From: Candidatus Poribacteria bacterium
GTDB taxonomy: Bacteria; Poribacteria; WGA-4E; WGA-3G
Assembly (NCBI GenBank): GCA_028824685.1
Contig: JAPPCZ010000034.1
Location: 124,001 to 188,000 of the forward strand
Length of the DNA: 64,000 nucleotides
Direction of reading: 5' to 3'
Of the stretch, positions 51,749 through 60,715 are shown one piece after another; position 1 is the first letter of the stretch, and every line of letters begins with the position of its first letter. The notes beneath the pieces were generated by a model. That model was not told the origin of the DNA, ran no database searches, and worked only from the letters and a program-made list of their open reading frames with translations. The translations under genes were made by a program, and so were the position numbers.

Positions 51749-52936
51749 ATGGCAATTCGGATTGCGATTATCGGTTGTGGTGGTATGGCAAACGGTCATC
51801 TTAACGCGTATCTTACAATTCATAATACAGAACCTGGGAAAGTAGAACTCGTCGCGATGTGCGATGAAGTCAAAGACCGTGCAAACAACTTCGCCGAGCG
51901 AGTCAAAGAAGTAACAGGCAAAAAGCCTGCTGTGTTTGACGATACGGACACAATGCTTTCAACTGTAGATTTAGACGGTGCGGATATTTGCACTTCACAC
52001 GCGCATCACCATATCAATGCGATTAAATGTCTTAACGCTGGCGTTAACGTCATGGTAGAAAAACCGATGGGGGTTACTGTGAAAGCGACCCATGCGATTA
52101 TTGCTGCTGCGAAAGCGAATGGCAAAATCGCTGCAACTGCGGAGAATATCCGCCGAATGCCGAGCCGCCGCACAGCAGAGTGGTTGATGAATGAAAAACA
52201 GATGCTCGGTAATATGCGTATGTTCTGTGCTCAACACGCGAGTCATCGGGAACCGAACCCACAGAGCGAATGGCACTGGCGGCTTGACCTAACACTTGGT
52301 GGTGGTGGCATGGTGATGGACTCTGGCGCGCATTATTGTGATACGTTGCGATTTCTCTTTGGTGATCCGACTACCGTTTATGGACGTGTCTGCCAATTTG
52401 AAAATCTTGAGGTTACCAAATTGGGCGAGATTGTCAAGAACGAACAAGAGGATACATGGGTAGCAACGATCAACTTCAATAACGGTGTTATCGGACTGTG
52501 GACATGCACGTGGGCAGCAGTCGGACACGGGTTTAACCAAGTCGTTTACTATGGGAGCGAAGGATGTTTGCTTGATAGCGGGGACATCTTCCACGGACCA
52601 TTTGAAGGCGGAGAGGTCATTCTCAAAGACGGTTCCCGTCACTCAATGGAAAGCCTGATAGATGAATATATGGCAAGTCTTTCTGACGAGGAGAAAAACC
52701 GACTGTTTCCACACGATTTCACCGATGGTGTAGTGCTTGAATGCTACGATTTTGTAGATGCAATTGAAACCAATCGTCCACCGGAACTGGATGCTGAAGC
52801 AGGACTTCGCGCAAAGTCAATCTGCGAATCAATCTACGAATCTAATGCGTGCGGACAAGCCGTCAACTACGAAGATGTGGTATCTGGCGAGATTGAGGTT
52901 TATCAGAAACCGATCAACGAGCGGTGGGGTTTATAG
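51749..52936 (+). CDS. Gfo/Idh/MocA-family oxidoreductase
   Basis: 395 residues from ATG 51749 (AAAGGG upstream). Rossmann domain IRIAIIGCGGMANGHLNAYL, VELVAMCDE, GADICTSHAHHHINAIKCLNAGVNVMVEKPMG with the catalytic EKP motif. The C-terminal alpha/beta dimerisation domain has GGGGMVMDSGAHYCDTLRFLFGDPTTVYG, with the conserved D/H. Members oxidise or isomerise sugars and inositols using NAD(P). The next gene, a transporter, begins at the base after its stop, so they are co-transcribed and possibly functionally linked. Confidence 0.9.
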   Translation: MAIRIAIIGCGGMANGHLNAYLTIHNTEPGKVELVAMCDEVKDRANNFAERVKEVTGKKPAVFDDTDTMLSTVDLDGADICTSHAHHHINAIKCLNAGVNVMVEKPMGVTVKATHAIIAAAKANGKIAATAENIRRMPSRRTAEWLMNEKQMLGNMRMFCAQHASHREPNPQSEWHWRLDLTLGGGGMVMDSGAHYCDTLRFLFGDPTTVYGRVCQFENLEVTKLGEIVKNEQEDTWVATINFNNGVIGLWTCTWAAVGHGFNQVVYYGSEGCLLDSGDIFHGPFEGGEVILKDGSRHSMESLIDEYMASLSDEEKNRLFPHDFTDGVVLECYDFVDAIETNRPPELDAEAGLRAKSICESIYESNACGQAVNYEDVVSGEIEVYQKPINERWGL

Positions 52937-54259
52937 TTGTCTGATAAAGAACAAACGTCGACCGTAACTCATAATAAAGACGTTGACGGCAAAGATGAAT
53001 CTGCTAAAAGAGAAAAACTTGTCGGTTACTTTGAACTTCTGCTAAGTAATTCAAACTTGCGTTGGCTTTGGGCAGGACAAGTTGTTAGTCTCTTAGGCGA
53101 TTGGTTTAACATCATCGCTTCCGCTATATTGATTCATAATCTGACAGAATCGGGTTTAGCATTAGGCATATTGTTTACAATACGGATGCTGGCTCCTTTC
53201 TTTGTAGCACCGCTTGCTGGTATATGTGCGGATCGCTTCAACCGAAAACACATCCTAATTATTACTGATATCGTCCGGGGATTACTTCTTCTCGGTTTTC
53301 TCTTTGTGAAAGACGCAGACGATATCTGGCTTCTTTACCTTCTCACAACGCTTCTATTTGGCGTAAGCGGCTTCTTCAGTCCTGCCCGCAGTGCGATCCT
53401 ACCGGATGTCACCTCACAGCGCGAACTTGGCACTGCCAACGCACTGAGTGCTACAAGTTGGTCTGTGATGCTTGCCTTTGGTGCTGCTATTGGTGGATTT
53501 ACAGCAGGGCTACTTGGCGTTCATACAGCCTTTATAATTGACGGATTAACCTTTTTCGTTTCAGCTGTCCTCCTCCTACAGATTAAACTACCGCACCGTT
53601 CTATCTCTACAACAGAGGTGCGCGAAGGTTCAAAGTTTGTAACACTCCGTTACATGTTGCGGCATCCCGATATTCTCTTTATATCGCTACATAAGGCAGC
53701 TATAGCACTCCTACTGTCTTCTGGATTTCAGGTGGCACAAGTTGAAATTGCCAAGACACATTTCGTTATCGGCATAGATGGTGCAATCAGTTTAGGACTG
53801 ATGTATTGTATGGGAGGTGTCGGCAGTGGTATCGGTCCTATTGTTGCAAGATTTTGGACAGGTGACGATGACAAACCTCTTAGACGAAGCATCAGTCTCG
53901 GTTATCTGATTGGATCAGTTGGACTTGCTATTGCTGCACCACTTTTGAGTCTCCCAATTGTAGTTTTCGGCGGTTTTGTGCGCAGTGTCGGTGGTGGAAT
54001 CGCTTGGGTATTTTCAACGCAATTGCTCCTTCAACGTGCTCCTAACGAGATTCGGGGGCGCATCTTTGGTACTGAGTTTGCCCTCTTTACGCTGATGGGT
54101 GGAATCGCTACGGCGACTGTGGGTGCAATGCTGGATATTTTCGGTGTACAGGCTGTTCTATGGGGCATGACTGGGCTTCCGCTTATTCCTGCTCTGTTGT
54201 GGTGGCTTTGGCAGGCACGGCATACCAAGGCATCCCAAAGTAATACCATACCTAATTGA
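52937..54259 (+). CDS. MFS transporter, EntS-like (MFS_3) type
   Basis: 440 residues; TTG start adjoining the preceding TAG, with GGTGGGG as probable RBS. A ~35-residue charged N-terminus is followed by 12 predicted helices. Loop motif A is seen as GICADRFNRKHILIITD, and FFSPARSAILPDVTSQRELGTANALSATSWS is typical of MFS_3 exporters. The half-molecule repeat is at VGSGIGPIVARFWTG ... RGRIFGTEFALFTLMGG. Substrate unknown; co-transcribed with an oxidoreductase. Confidence 0.85.
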   Translation: MSDKEQTSTVTHNKDVDGKDESAKREKLVGYFELLLSNSNLRWLWAGQVVSLLGDWFNIIASAILIHNLTESGLALGILFTIRMLAPFFVAPLAGICADRFNRKHILIITDIVRGLLLLGFLFVKDADDIWLLYLLTTLLFGVSGFFSPARSAILPDVTSQRELGTANALSATSWSVMLAFGAAIGGFTAGLLGVHTAFIIDGLTFFVSAVLLLQIKLPHRSISTTEVREGSKFVTLRYMLRHPDILFISLHKAAIALLLSSGFQVAQVEIAKTHFVIGIDGAISLGLMYCMGGVGSGIGPIVARFWTGDDDKPLRRSISLGYLIGSVGLAIAAPLLSLPIVVFGGFVRSVGGGIAWVFSTQLLLQRAPNEIRGRIFGTEFALFTLMGGIATATVGAMLDIFGVQAVLWGMTGLPLIPALLWWLWQARHTKASQSNTIPN

Positions 54260-55001
54260 CAAAGTATCATAACCTAAGTTGCACTTATGATATGTTTCGA
54301 AGCACATCAACAATAAATATGCCGTTCCTACGGAACTCAAGAAAGATAGGTTACCACATTTCTATAAACATTGCGTCCCTACGGGACTGAGGAAAATACC
54401 GAAATATTTACTTAATCTTCATAAAGTTTGCGCTACGATATTCCACGAATCATAAACTTTTCTTAATTAAAAATGGTATCTACAGGTTTAAATCTTGTAG
54501 ATAGCAACTTGGGTTATCATAATAACTTTTAGGTCCGGTAAAGTTTACGAAACCCAACAAATATCACCCCCAAATATCATACGCGTATTCGGCATTGATT
54601 GGGCATATTTGGCACTGATTTGGACATTGCCCTATTTAAGAGTCGGGTTTCGCTTCGCTCTACCCATAGCCGTCAATTTAGTGAATAACGTTTGTGTATC
54701 TGATACACCTTTTGCCCCTCTGGGGCTTGCTCCTGGTGGGATCAACGTTTCCTATACACCTTTCGCCTCTCCGAGGCTATGGTCAATCACATCTCAGCAC
54801 CAGCGGTGCGGAAGGTATATAGACAAAGATATCAAACAACAACGAAGCACCAGCGGTGCGAAAGGTGTCTGGGCTAAAATCGGGGTTAGAAACCCCTCCA
54901 ACAAGAGGTGATTCCTTAAATTGACGTCTATGGGTTTCGCTTCGCTCTACCCGAACTATGAAATAATGCTGTGGTGGCTGTGGCAAGCACAGCACATCTC
55001 C
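54260..55001. repeat. Repeat-rich intergenic region (families A/E, B and D)
   Basis: No gene in 742 bases. Palindromes: 54311-54341 and 54362-54391 (family A); 54702-54730, 54752-54782, 54795-54822 (reverse) and 54844-54871 (reverse), of the ATACACCTTT-CG-stem type with stems GCCCC/GGGGC, GCCTC/GAGGC and GCACC/GGTGC; 54879-54908 (family B). In addition GGGTTTCGCTTCGCTCTACC occurs at about 54644 and 54930. Six copies with different but self-complementary stems show covariation directly. Confidence 0.85.
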
Positions 55002-56615
55002 TCAGGAACGGGAAACCGATGAAGGTTTTTCTTGAACAACAGGAATGACGTAACTCCGAATCTTTACTCCATCTAATGTCTCTGTTTCAACACGCGCCTC
55101 TGGATTCGTGCGGTGATCAAACACGACATAGTACCCTTCATCAGCTTTTTCCGATTTTAGATACGCTACAAGTTGCTTCTTACCCGCTTGATAATACTTT
55201 TCTCCCTCCCATATTTTTGTTTCAACAATGTATTTTCTGCTATTGTGAATAATGAGAAGGTCTATTCTCCCACGTCCAGTTTGCACTTCAAGAAACATAT
55301 CCGCGTGGACAATACGGACAAAGTAATCGAGATAGGCGTATAGCAGGTTTTGCCCAACATATTCCTGTGGCGTTTCTGGCACTTCCAATATACAAAATCC
55401 AGCGCGGGCAATGAAATCCTTGAAATTATCAAGTAGTGCTCCCAGTTCAATTTCTCCTGCGGGTGAAACGTAATCAATAAAATCTTTATCACTGTCTTCA
55501 GGAAAATATGTCTCTTCCAACCCGTTGACTATCGGCTTAAATACTTGCATGATGCGGTGTTGGTAGATTGGATTGACGATTTCACACATTCTGTCATCGC
55601 CTTTTTTAATTACGCCATACATAACCAGTTCATTGATGATTTCGTTATCAAGGGTGAACGGCAGTCCTCTTTCATAAGCGGTAATTCTCATAAGCAGTTT
55701 TTCAAACCGTCGGTCTCTACGAACATTTGTTAGGAGGTGCTGGATGTTGGTATTCTGCTCATCAAGCATTTGTTCATGGGCAGTCAAAAAGTGTTCCATT
55801 CGGACTGTTTCTGTTTTCGGGACGTCTAATTCTTCTGTGAGAATCTGTGCAAAACGGTTGACAAGGAACGGTTGCCCGGCTGTCTGTTTATGGAGTGTTG
55901 AGATGACTTCTGGGTCAAACGCCTGTCCTACTTCATCTGTATATTGTGAGAGTAATTCGTCTACTTGTTGTAAACTGAAATTCTGTAAGTTGAACTCGTC
56001 TTGGATATTGAAAGGTGAAATGGACCGATCATAGTTGAGTTGCGTAATACTCTTAACTCCGACAATGCTAACACTGTGCGGACATTGTAATTCATCAGAA
56101 AGGTAGATGTTGCGTAGCGAATGGAGAAAATCGCTCACAACGGATTGTGGAATACCATCAAATTCGTCAATGATGAGAACGACCTTCTGTCCAATTTTAT
56201 GTTGATTGTTAAGAAAACTTGAACATTGTTCAAAGAATTCCATCATTGAAACGTGGTTAGTTATTTCGGTAGTCTCCAAGAATTGACTTAAACTCTCAGG
56301 GCAACGTCCGCGTTTCTGAAAAACCACCTCAATTTCTTTGCAGATGCTTTTGTGGAGATCTTTATAAAAATCGGAAGGTGTAAGATTTTTGTACGGCTCA
56401 AAGTTCAATTGGATCGGAAAATAGGTTGGGTCTTCAATTGTGAGAGTCTCCATAGAAAATCGGAAAAAGGAAGTTTTGCCGGTTTGACGAGGTGCAAAGA
56501 GGACGATGTACCGTCCCTCTTTAATACGGTTGATGAAATCCGCAATCTCTTCGGTACGCGGCACTACATAGTGTTTGTCGGGATAAACGCGTCCTCGTGT
56601 TCCAAAACTTCTCAT
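55002..56615 (-). CDS. AAA ATPase with C-terminal PD-(D/E)XK nuclease-like domain
   Basis: 537 residues. Walker A APRQTGKTS (41-49), Walker B KVVLIIDEFDGI (144-155), sensor/arginine region VSIVGVKSITQL, and a winged-helix-like middle (~300-360). At ~455-490 GRGRIDLLIIHNSRKYIVETKIW gives D...ExK, the PD-(D/E)XK nuclease core. This AAA-like plus PDDEXK_9 type of architecture is common in Bacteroidetes and environmental bacteria; its role (defence, regulation or selfish) is not established. Stands alone on the minus strand between repeat regions. Confidence 0.8.
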   Translation of the reverse strand: MRSFGTRGRVYPDKHYVVPRTEEIADFINRIKEGRYIVLFAPRQTGKTSFFRFSMETLTIEDPTYFPIQLNFEPYKNLTPSDFYKDLHKSICKEIEVVFQKRGRCPESLSQFLETTEITNHVSMMEFFEQCSSFLNNQHKIGQKVVLIIDEFDGIPQSVVSDFLHSLRNIYLSDELQCPHSVSIVGVKSITQLNYDRSISPFNIQDEFNLQNFSLQQVDELLSQYTDEVGQAFDPEVISTLHKQTAGQPFLVNRFAQILTEELDVPKTETVRMEHFLTAHEQMLDEQNTNIQHLLTNVRRDRRFEKLLMRITAYERGLPFTLDNEIINELVMYGVIKKGDDRMCEIVNPIYQHRIMQVFKPIVNGLEETYFPEDSDKDFIDYVSPAGEIELGALLDNFKDFIARAGFCILEVPETPQEYVGQNLLYAYLDYFVRIVHADMFLEVQTGRGRIDLLIIHNSRKYIVETKIWEGEKYYQAGKKQLVAYLKSEKADEGYYVVFDHRTNPEARVETETLDGVKIRSYVIPVVQEKPSSVSRS

Positions 56616-56634
56616 TTTTCACCTTGTTTTAGAT

Positions 56635-56728
56635 AGGGTCGCGAGCTGGAGCTCGCTCCTACAGAATATATGTGAACTTATTTACATAATTTACTATAAA
56701 TCGGGATTACAAATCCCTCCTACAAGAG
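56635..56728 (+). repeat. Two family-B palindromes
   Basis: 56635-56665 (stem GCGAGC/GCTCGC, then TCCTACAGA) and 56701-56728 (stem GGGAT/ATCCC, then TCCTACAAGAG). Same flank, different stem. They lie between the AAA-nuclease gene and the RraA-like gene. Confidence 0.85.
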
Positions 56729-56771
56729 CATTTGTAGAATAGGTGGCAACTTGAGTTATAATAGCGCGTAA

Positions 56772-57506
56772 CTATTCATCTTCCTCTTCAGCATAAGAAT
56801 GTCCGCTGAAAATAGCGCGAACCTGTTTTGCTGTTTTCGGGCCTGATAACAATTGTCCAATTCGGTCACCTTCCTCTTTTAACAATGCCTTAACATTTGT
56901 TAACACCTCTTCCAACTTATCGCCTGGAAACTTACATGCACCGTTTTCGTCCATGTGGATTATTTCACCCGGTGATACATCCATTCCAGCTATAGAAACG
57001 GGAACATTGACAGACTGAACCGCCATCGCTCCGTGTCCAGGTGAAATCCCACTCAACAGATATTGAAATTCCATCGGACGAATTTCATCAATGTCTCGTG
57101 ATGGTCCGTTTGAAATTACGCCTAAACATCCCAGAGACTTCATTGCAGCTGTCATGTTGCCGCCTGCTAATCCAACTTTGTTCGCTAATTCTGGTGGGAA
57201 TTTTTGCTGCAATGCTAAAATTGTCGGTTTTTCAGATGCATCTAACGCATCAACTACGTCCATAAAAGAGAGTTCGGAATAGTTTGGATCGGGTAAGCCG
57301 TAGACACACGTCACTGCATACCCTGCCATCGCTCCTAACTCTGGATACATGCAACGGATGGTGGTGTCTGTGTACCAGTTTTCTGTCCATGGGTTGTAAA
57401 GTCCAAGGCAAAGCGGATTTCCCGGGTAAGTTGCTACTACATTTGTGATTGACGGTGTATCGTATTTACGCAATTCTGCTAACATTTCTTGTTCAGTTAA
57501 TGCCAT
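56772..57506 (-). CDS. RraA-like / HMG-type aldolase family protein
   Basis: 244 residues. The RraA fold is shown by LAGGNMTAAMKSLGCLGVISNGPSRDIDEIRPM (glycine-rich phosphate site with RD), HGAMAVQSVNVPVSIAGMDVSPGEIIHMDENGACKFP. Members include RNase E inhibitor RraA and 4-hydroxy-4-methyl-2-oxoglutarate aldolases; length (244 versus ~160 for RraA) and the neighbouring HpcH/HpaI aldolase favour a metabolic enzyme. Same strand as the aldolase, 262 bases apart. Confidence 0.8.
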   Translation of the reverse strand: MALTEQEMLAELRKYDTPSITNVVATYPGNPLCLGLYNPWTENWYTDTTIRCMYPELGAMAGYAVTCVYGLPDPNYSELSFMDVVDALDASEKPTILALQQKFPPELANKVGLAGGNMTAAMKSLGCLGVISNGPSRDIDEIRPMEFQYLLSGISPGHGAMAVQSVNVPVSIAGMDVSPGEIIHMDENGACKFPGDKLEEVLTNVKALLKEEGDRIGQLLSGPKTAKQVRAIFSGHSYAEEEDE

Positions 57507-57534
57507 AGTTTACCTCGTTTTTATGGTCAAAATG

Positions 57535-57750
57535 CTATAAACACACTGCCCCGATGGGGCTTATGAAGGATGTAATTCCACCATTTCTAATTGACAAGTT
57601 GCCATAGAAAAACTGTAGGTCGGGTAAAGCGTCAGCGAAACCCGACATTGAAACCTTATCTAATCATACGTGTCGGGTTTCGTAAACTCTACCCGACCTA
57701 CGAAGAAATACTACATTGGAGAGTCGCGATTCGGAGATCGCTCCTACAGA
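57535..57750 (+). repeat. Palindromic repeats between RraA-like and aldolase genes
   Basis: 57535-57565 is CTATAAACACACT with stem GCCCC-gat-GGGGC, a link between families A and E. 57614-57647 and 57671-57702 form an inverted pair of GTCGGGT...CTACCCGACCTAC elements (family D). 57721-57750 is family B, identical in stem to the tandem pair at 1872. Confidence 0.8.
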
Positions 57751-57767
57751 AGATAACTAAACCTCTT

Positions 57768-58646
57768 TTAGACGGGCATTGTTCTGCCGGCATAAGCGCG
57801 TCCAATACTTGCAGTTTCTTCGCCTGAGCCACAGATTCTCACGCCAGCATCAATACTTGCTTCTATCGTATCTGGTGATGCGCTTTCCAAAAACTTAAGG
57901 CCTGCTGATTGGCATGCTGCAAATACGCGGTCTCTGGCATCTTGCAATTCCTGTGGGCGCGGGTTTGGTGGATGTTTATAGCCAAATGACATGCTCATAT
58001 CACCTGGACCCCATTCTGCAAAAGCGATTCCTGGCACCCGAGCAGTCATCTCAACGTTGGCTAATGCGCGTTTATTTTCAAACTTTAGTCCAAGGAGCAA
58101 TTCACCTTTTGGATTCAGTGGCCAGGGATCGGCAGTGTCAAGGTATTGGTCAACGGAAACACCCCAGATGTGTGAGGCGGGTCCCTGCCCGGCAGAACCG
58201 CGTCTACCGACATCCAGTTGTGTTCCGACCCCGATTGTTTGGAAAGGATAACGGCACGCCTCTACAAATGCTTTGACTGCCTCCGGTGATTCTGCATGGC
58301 AGAGCAGTAGCCCATGCACGCCGCGTGCGAGCAGTTGGCGCATCTGCCATCCGTTGGCGCGAATAACGTCTGCACTTACGCCGTCTACCGGTAACTCAAC
58401 AATCACTGCTGGTGTTTTGTGTCCGCTATTGGTGGGACCACCGTCTGCCATTCCGCGCATGTAACTATCTAATCCAGATAGATCAAAACAGCCGTGCTCC
58501 ATACCGATGTTGATGTAGTCTGCCCATGTTTTTGCCATCTCACGACCTGCATCATAATTCAAGTCTGAGGTTGTGTGGCTTCCTGTATAGAAGACTGGTT
58601 GATCTGCTTCTAATAATTCAATTGCTTTATTAACCCGTTTGGGCAT
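57768..58646 (-). CDS. HpcH/HpaI aldolase/citrate lyase-family protein
   Basis: 292 residues, TIM barrel with a divalent-metal site: DYINIGMEHGCFDLSGLDSYM, PAVIVELPVDGVSADVIRANGWQMRQLLARGVHGLLLCHAESPEAVKAFVEACRYPF, GLKFENKRALANVE (metal Glu) and GIAFAEWGPGDMSMSFG (metal Asp). The family cleaves 2-oxo-acid aldols such as 2,4-dihydroxyheptanedioate to pyruvate and an aldehyde. Pairing with the RraA-like protein suggests catabolism of sugar-derived oxo-acids. Substrate unknown. Confidence 0.85.
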   Translation of the reverse strand: MPKRVNKAIELLEADQPVFYTGSHTTSDLNYDAGREMAKTWADYINIGMEHGCFDLSGLDSYMRGMADGGPTNSGHKTPAVIVELPVDGVSADVIRANGWQMRQLLARGVHGLLLCHAESPEAVKAFVEACRYPFQTIGVGTQLDVGRRGSAGQGPASHIWGVSVDQYLDTADPWPLNPKGELLLGLKFENKRALANVEMTARVPGIAFAEWGPGDMSMSFGYKHPPNPRPQELQDARDRVFAACQSAGLKFLESASPDTIEASIDAGVRICGSGEETASIGRAYAGRTMPV

Positions 58647-59224
58647 TGTGATGCTCCTTGTAAAGCCCCGAAAACAGGTTTGAATAGCGGGGCAATCTAT
58701 AGTTGCTTTATGGAAGTTAATCTTATAGCAAAGTCTGACTATCTGTCAATAGAAATTTGGAAGGTTGTGTTAGCAATTGTTATACACCTTTCGCCCCGCT
58801 GGGGCTTTATGAATGAGTGTTCCGATTGTCCTTTCTATACACCTTTCGCCCCGCTGGGGCTGCACATATCGAAAAAATAGGTAATATTCCTTAAGTTGAC
58901 AGGTATGGTTTTAACTGTGTTCGGCCCATAAATCAACGCTATGAATGCCTTTTTGGTATTCAGCGTTGATTTGGATTTTACGGGTTGAGATGCACAATAT
59001 CGGGCTTACAAAGCCCTCCAACGAGAGATAAATCAGCAATTTTGTTCTTAAGTTTACACCTATTGGTTGAATCACGGGTGAAACCCAACATTTCCAGTAT
59101 GTAAAAGCGTTTCATGTTCAAATCAACGCTGTGAATGCCTTTTGGCATTCAGCGGGTTTCGTACCTCAACCCAACCTACGATATAAACTGAATTCCCAAT
59201 CTGGTAGGTGTTAGAGATAAAGGA
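58647..59224. repeat. Repeat-rich intergenic region (families B, C, E)
   Basis: Contains 58780-58810 and 58834-58862 (TATACACCTTTCG, stem GCCCC-gct-GGGGC); 58930-58974, a complete family-C element with arms AAATCAACGCT/AGCGTTGATTT around GAATGCC-tttt-GGTATTC; 58999-59028 (family B, stem GGGCTT/AAGCCC); and 59117-59152 (partial family C). No gene is seen. Confidence 0.85.
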
Positions 59225-59980
59225 CTATGTATCTGTTAGTGCTTTTGTATCATGAGGTTTGGTATCTTCAATTGGTTCGTTTTGTGTGATTAGGTTGTGG
59301 GTTGCGATTGTTTTGAGGATATTGTGTGCGAGTCGGACATTTGTCGTAGCGTCTTTCTTGTCACTTACTTGAAATATCTGCTGTTTGATATACCCGTAGA
59401 GCGTTTCAAGTTCTATTGTGACCTTATCATCGTCCTTTAGGTTTTCGTTTCGGTAACGTGCGAGGTATTCATTGCGGGTTTGGTCAAATAATTCTCGATA
59501 TTTTTGTGAAAATTTGGAGTGAGTAATGTTGAATCTTCGCAGTTGGTTTGAGATTTCTATTCTGATGTTTCGTTGGTGTTCATCAACTTGATTTTGATAT
59601 TCTGTGAGGTGTTGCGTATGCAATTTGTTCCGTTTTTGTTCGATTAGCTGCGCATACTCAATCTCAATCTGTTCTTGGAGTTTGGGGAAGTCTTGGTTGA
59701 ATTTGTTATCAGATTCGTTGCCGTATAGGTAATCGTATTTCTCTTTTAATTCATCAAAGGAGACTGCAAAGTATTCATCTTTGTCAAGTTGCTCTTCTAT
59801 GCTTTGATGATTGCTATGTTGTTCCTGATTTCCATGAAGTATTGGGAGTTCTTGCATGGATGGCGGCGGCGGTAGATCGTCAGAAAATTCTTTGAGAAAT
59901 GTATCGGTAACTTCGGTTCGTGTCATGAATTGTGCGAAACATTTGACAGCAAATTGTTTGTGTTTTTCTTCTAATTTCAT
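59225..59980 (-). CDS. DUF2280-like N-terminus with long coiled coil
   Basis: 251 residues. KHKQFAVKCFAQFMTRTEVTDTFLKEF near the start resembles the HTH-like DUF2280 segment of phage small-terminase-type proteins. Residues ~70-190 are charged coiled coil (LQEQIEIEYAQLIEQKRNKLHTQHLTEYQNQVDEHQRNIRIEISNQLRRF). The C-terminal part has a short helical bundle. RBS GAAGGAG. It sits immediately behind the paired palindromic operators at 59996-60036, suggesting (auto)repression. A regulatory or phage-derived role near the R-M gene is inferred. Confidence 0.55.
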   Translation of the reverse strand: MKLEEKHKQFAVKCFAQFMTRTEVTDTFLKEFSDDLPPPPSMQELPILHGNQEQHSNHQSIEEQLDKDEYFAVSFDELKEKYDYLYGNESDNKFNQDFPKLQEQIEIEYAQLIEQKRNKLHTQHLTEYQNQVDEHQRNIRIEISNQLRRFNITHSKFSQKYRELFDQTRNEYLARYRNENLKDDDKVTIELETLYGYIKQQIFQVSDKKDATTNVRLAHNILKTIATHNLITQNEPIEDTKPHDTKALTDT

Positions 59981-59995
59981 TGGGTTCTCCTTCTT

Positions 59996-60036
59996 AAAAG
60001 TATACCGTACGGTATACTTTTTTATACCACGGTATA
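59996..60036. promoter_or_regulatory. Two palindromic operators 21 bp apart
   Basis: 59996-60021 is a perfect 26-bp palindrome centred on AGTATACCGTACGGTATACT. 60023-60036 repeats TATACC-AC-GGTATA. Centres are 21 bp apart, two helical turns, so two dimers would bind the same face. The first site lies six bases from the Shine-Dalgarno of the DUF2280-like gene. Confidence 0.8.
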
Positions 60037-60074
60037 CTTTTGAAATTCGCTCTAAACCCAGTCTGTATAAGGAT

Positions 60075-60350
60075 TTAGGGCAGTTTTCTTAAAATAGAAT
60101 TAATTTTTAATATTTTAAGTTGTATTGCGGTACTACCTTTTTGCTTAAATAGTATATTTTTTGTCTTAAGAAGTGTTGTGTAGCTGTTTTTGCATCTGGT
60201 TAGTTTTTTGCGTTTTTCAGGGGAGTCTGGTTCCAGTAGTATTTTCTGAAATGATTCGTCAAGTAATTTCAACATGTCGCGGAATAGTTTAATATCCAGA
60301 TTTGTAGTCTGGTTGTTTTTGCGTTTGAGAGATCGTTTTCGTTTTTTCAT
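60075..60350 (-). CDS. Small basic protein, unknown
   Basis: 91 residues from ATG 60350, very Lys-rich: MKKRKRSLKRKNNQ, LDIKLFRDMLKLLDESFQKILLEPDSPEKRKKLTRC, ending LKILKINSILRKLP. A TATAAT-like box lies six bases before the ATG, so it may be translated from a leaderless transcript. The helical, basic nature suggests nucleic-acid binding. It lies between the R-M gene and the DUF2280-like gene on the same strand. Not recognised; AT-rich compared with neighbours. Confidence 0.45.
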   Translation of the reverse strand: MKKRKRSLKRKNNQTTNLDIKLFRDMLKLLDESFQKILLEPDSPEKRKKLTRCKNSYTTLLKTKNILFKQKGSTAIQLKILKINSILRKLP

Positions 60351-60715
60351 ACCGATATTATAACTTGTTATGGATGGTGATGAGAAGTTTCTGCGGTGTT
60401 TGGAACAATAGATATCCAATATATTTCCAATAAGTTTGCAGAATATAGTTTTCAGTTTTCAGTTGGTAGGTGTGTATAGTTTTTGTCAATTTCTGAATCG
60501 CGGATTATGCCAAATCAAGAAATCAACGCTACAAATGCCATTTAGGCATTTGGCCAAATCAACGCTGAATGCGCGTATGGCATTCAGCGGGTATGAATGC
60601 CTGTTGGCATTCCCCGGATTACACAGATTACGCGGATTTTAAGATTGGATTGTTAGCGTTTTGGTAAAGGTTGGGTGGGTTGGGTGGCGTTTGGGCAACT
60701 CTAAAGAGTCGGAAA
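60351..60715. repeat. Intergenic region with family-C repeats and a GGTGTGTA end
   Basis: 60516-60620 contains three family-C units in series: AAATCAACGCT + AAATGCC-attta-GGCATTT, AAATCAACGCT + GAATGCGC...GGCATTCAGCG, and GAATGCC-tgtt-GGCATTC-CCCGG. Around 60466-60490 TAGGTGTGTATAGTTTTTGT resembles the inverted ends at 6074 upstream of hflX. No gene is seen. Confidence 0.7.

Noticed and set aside
59856..60092. Plus-strand frame spanning the operator region
   Set aside because: Runs over the palindromic operators and the start of the minus-strand gene; no RBS or homology.
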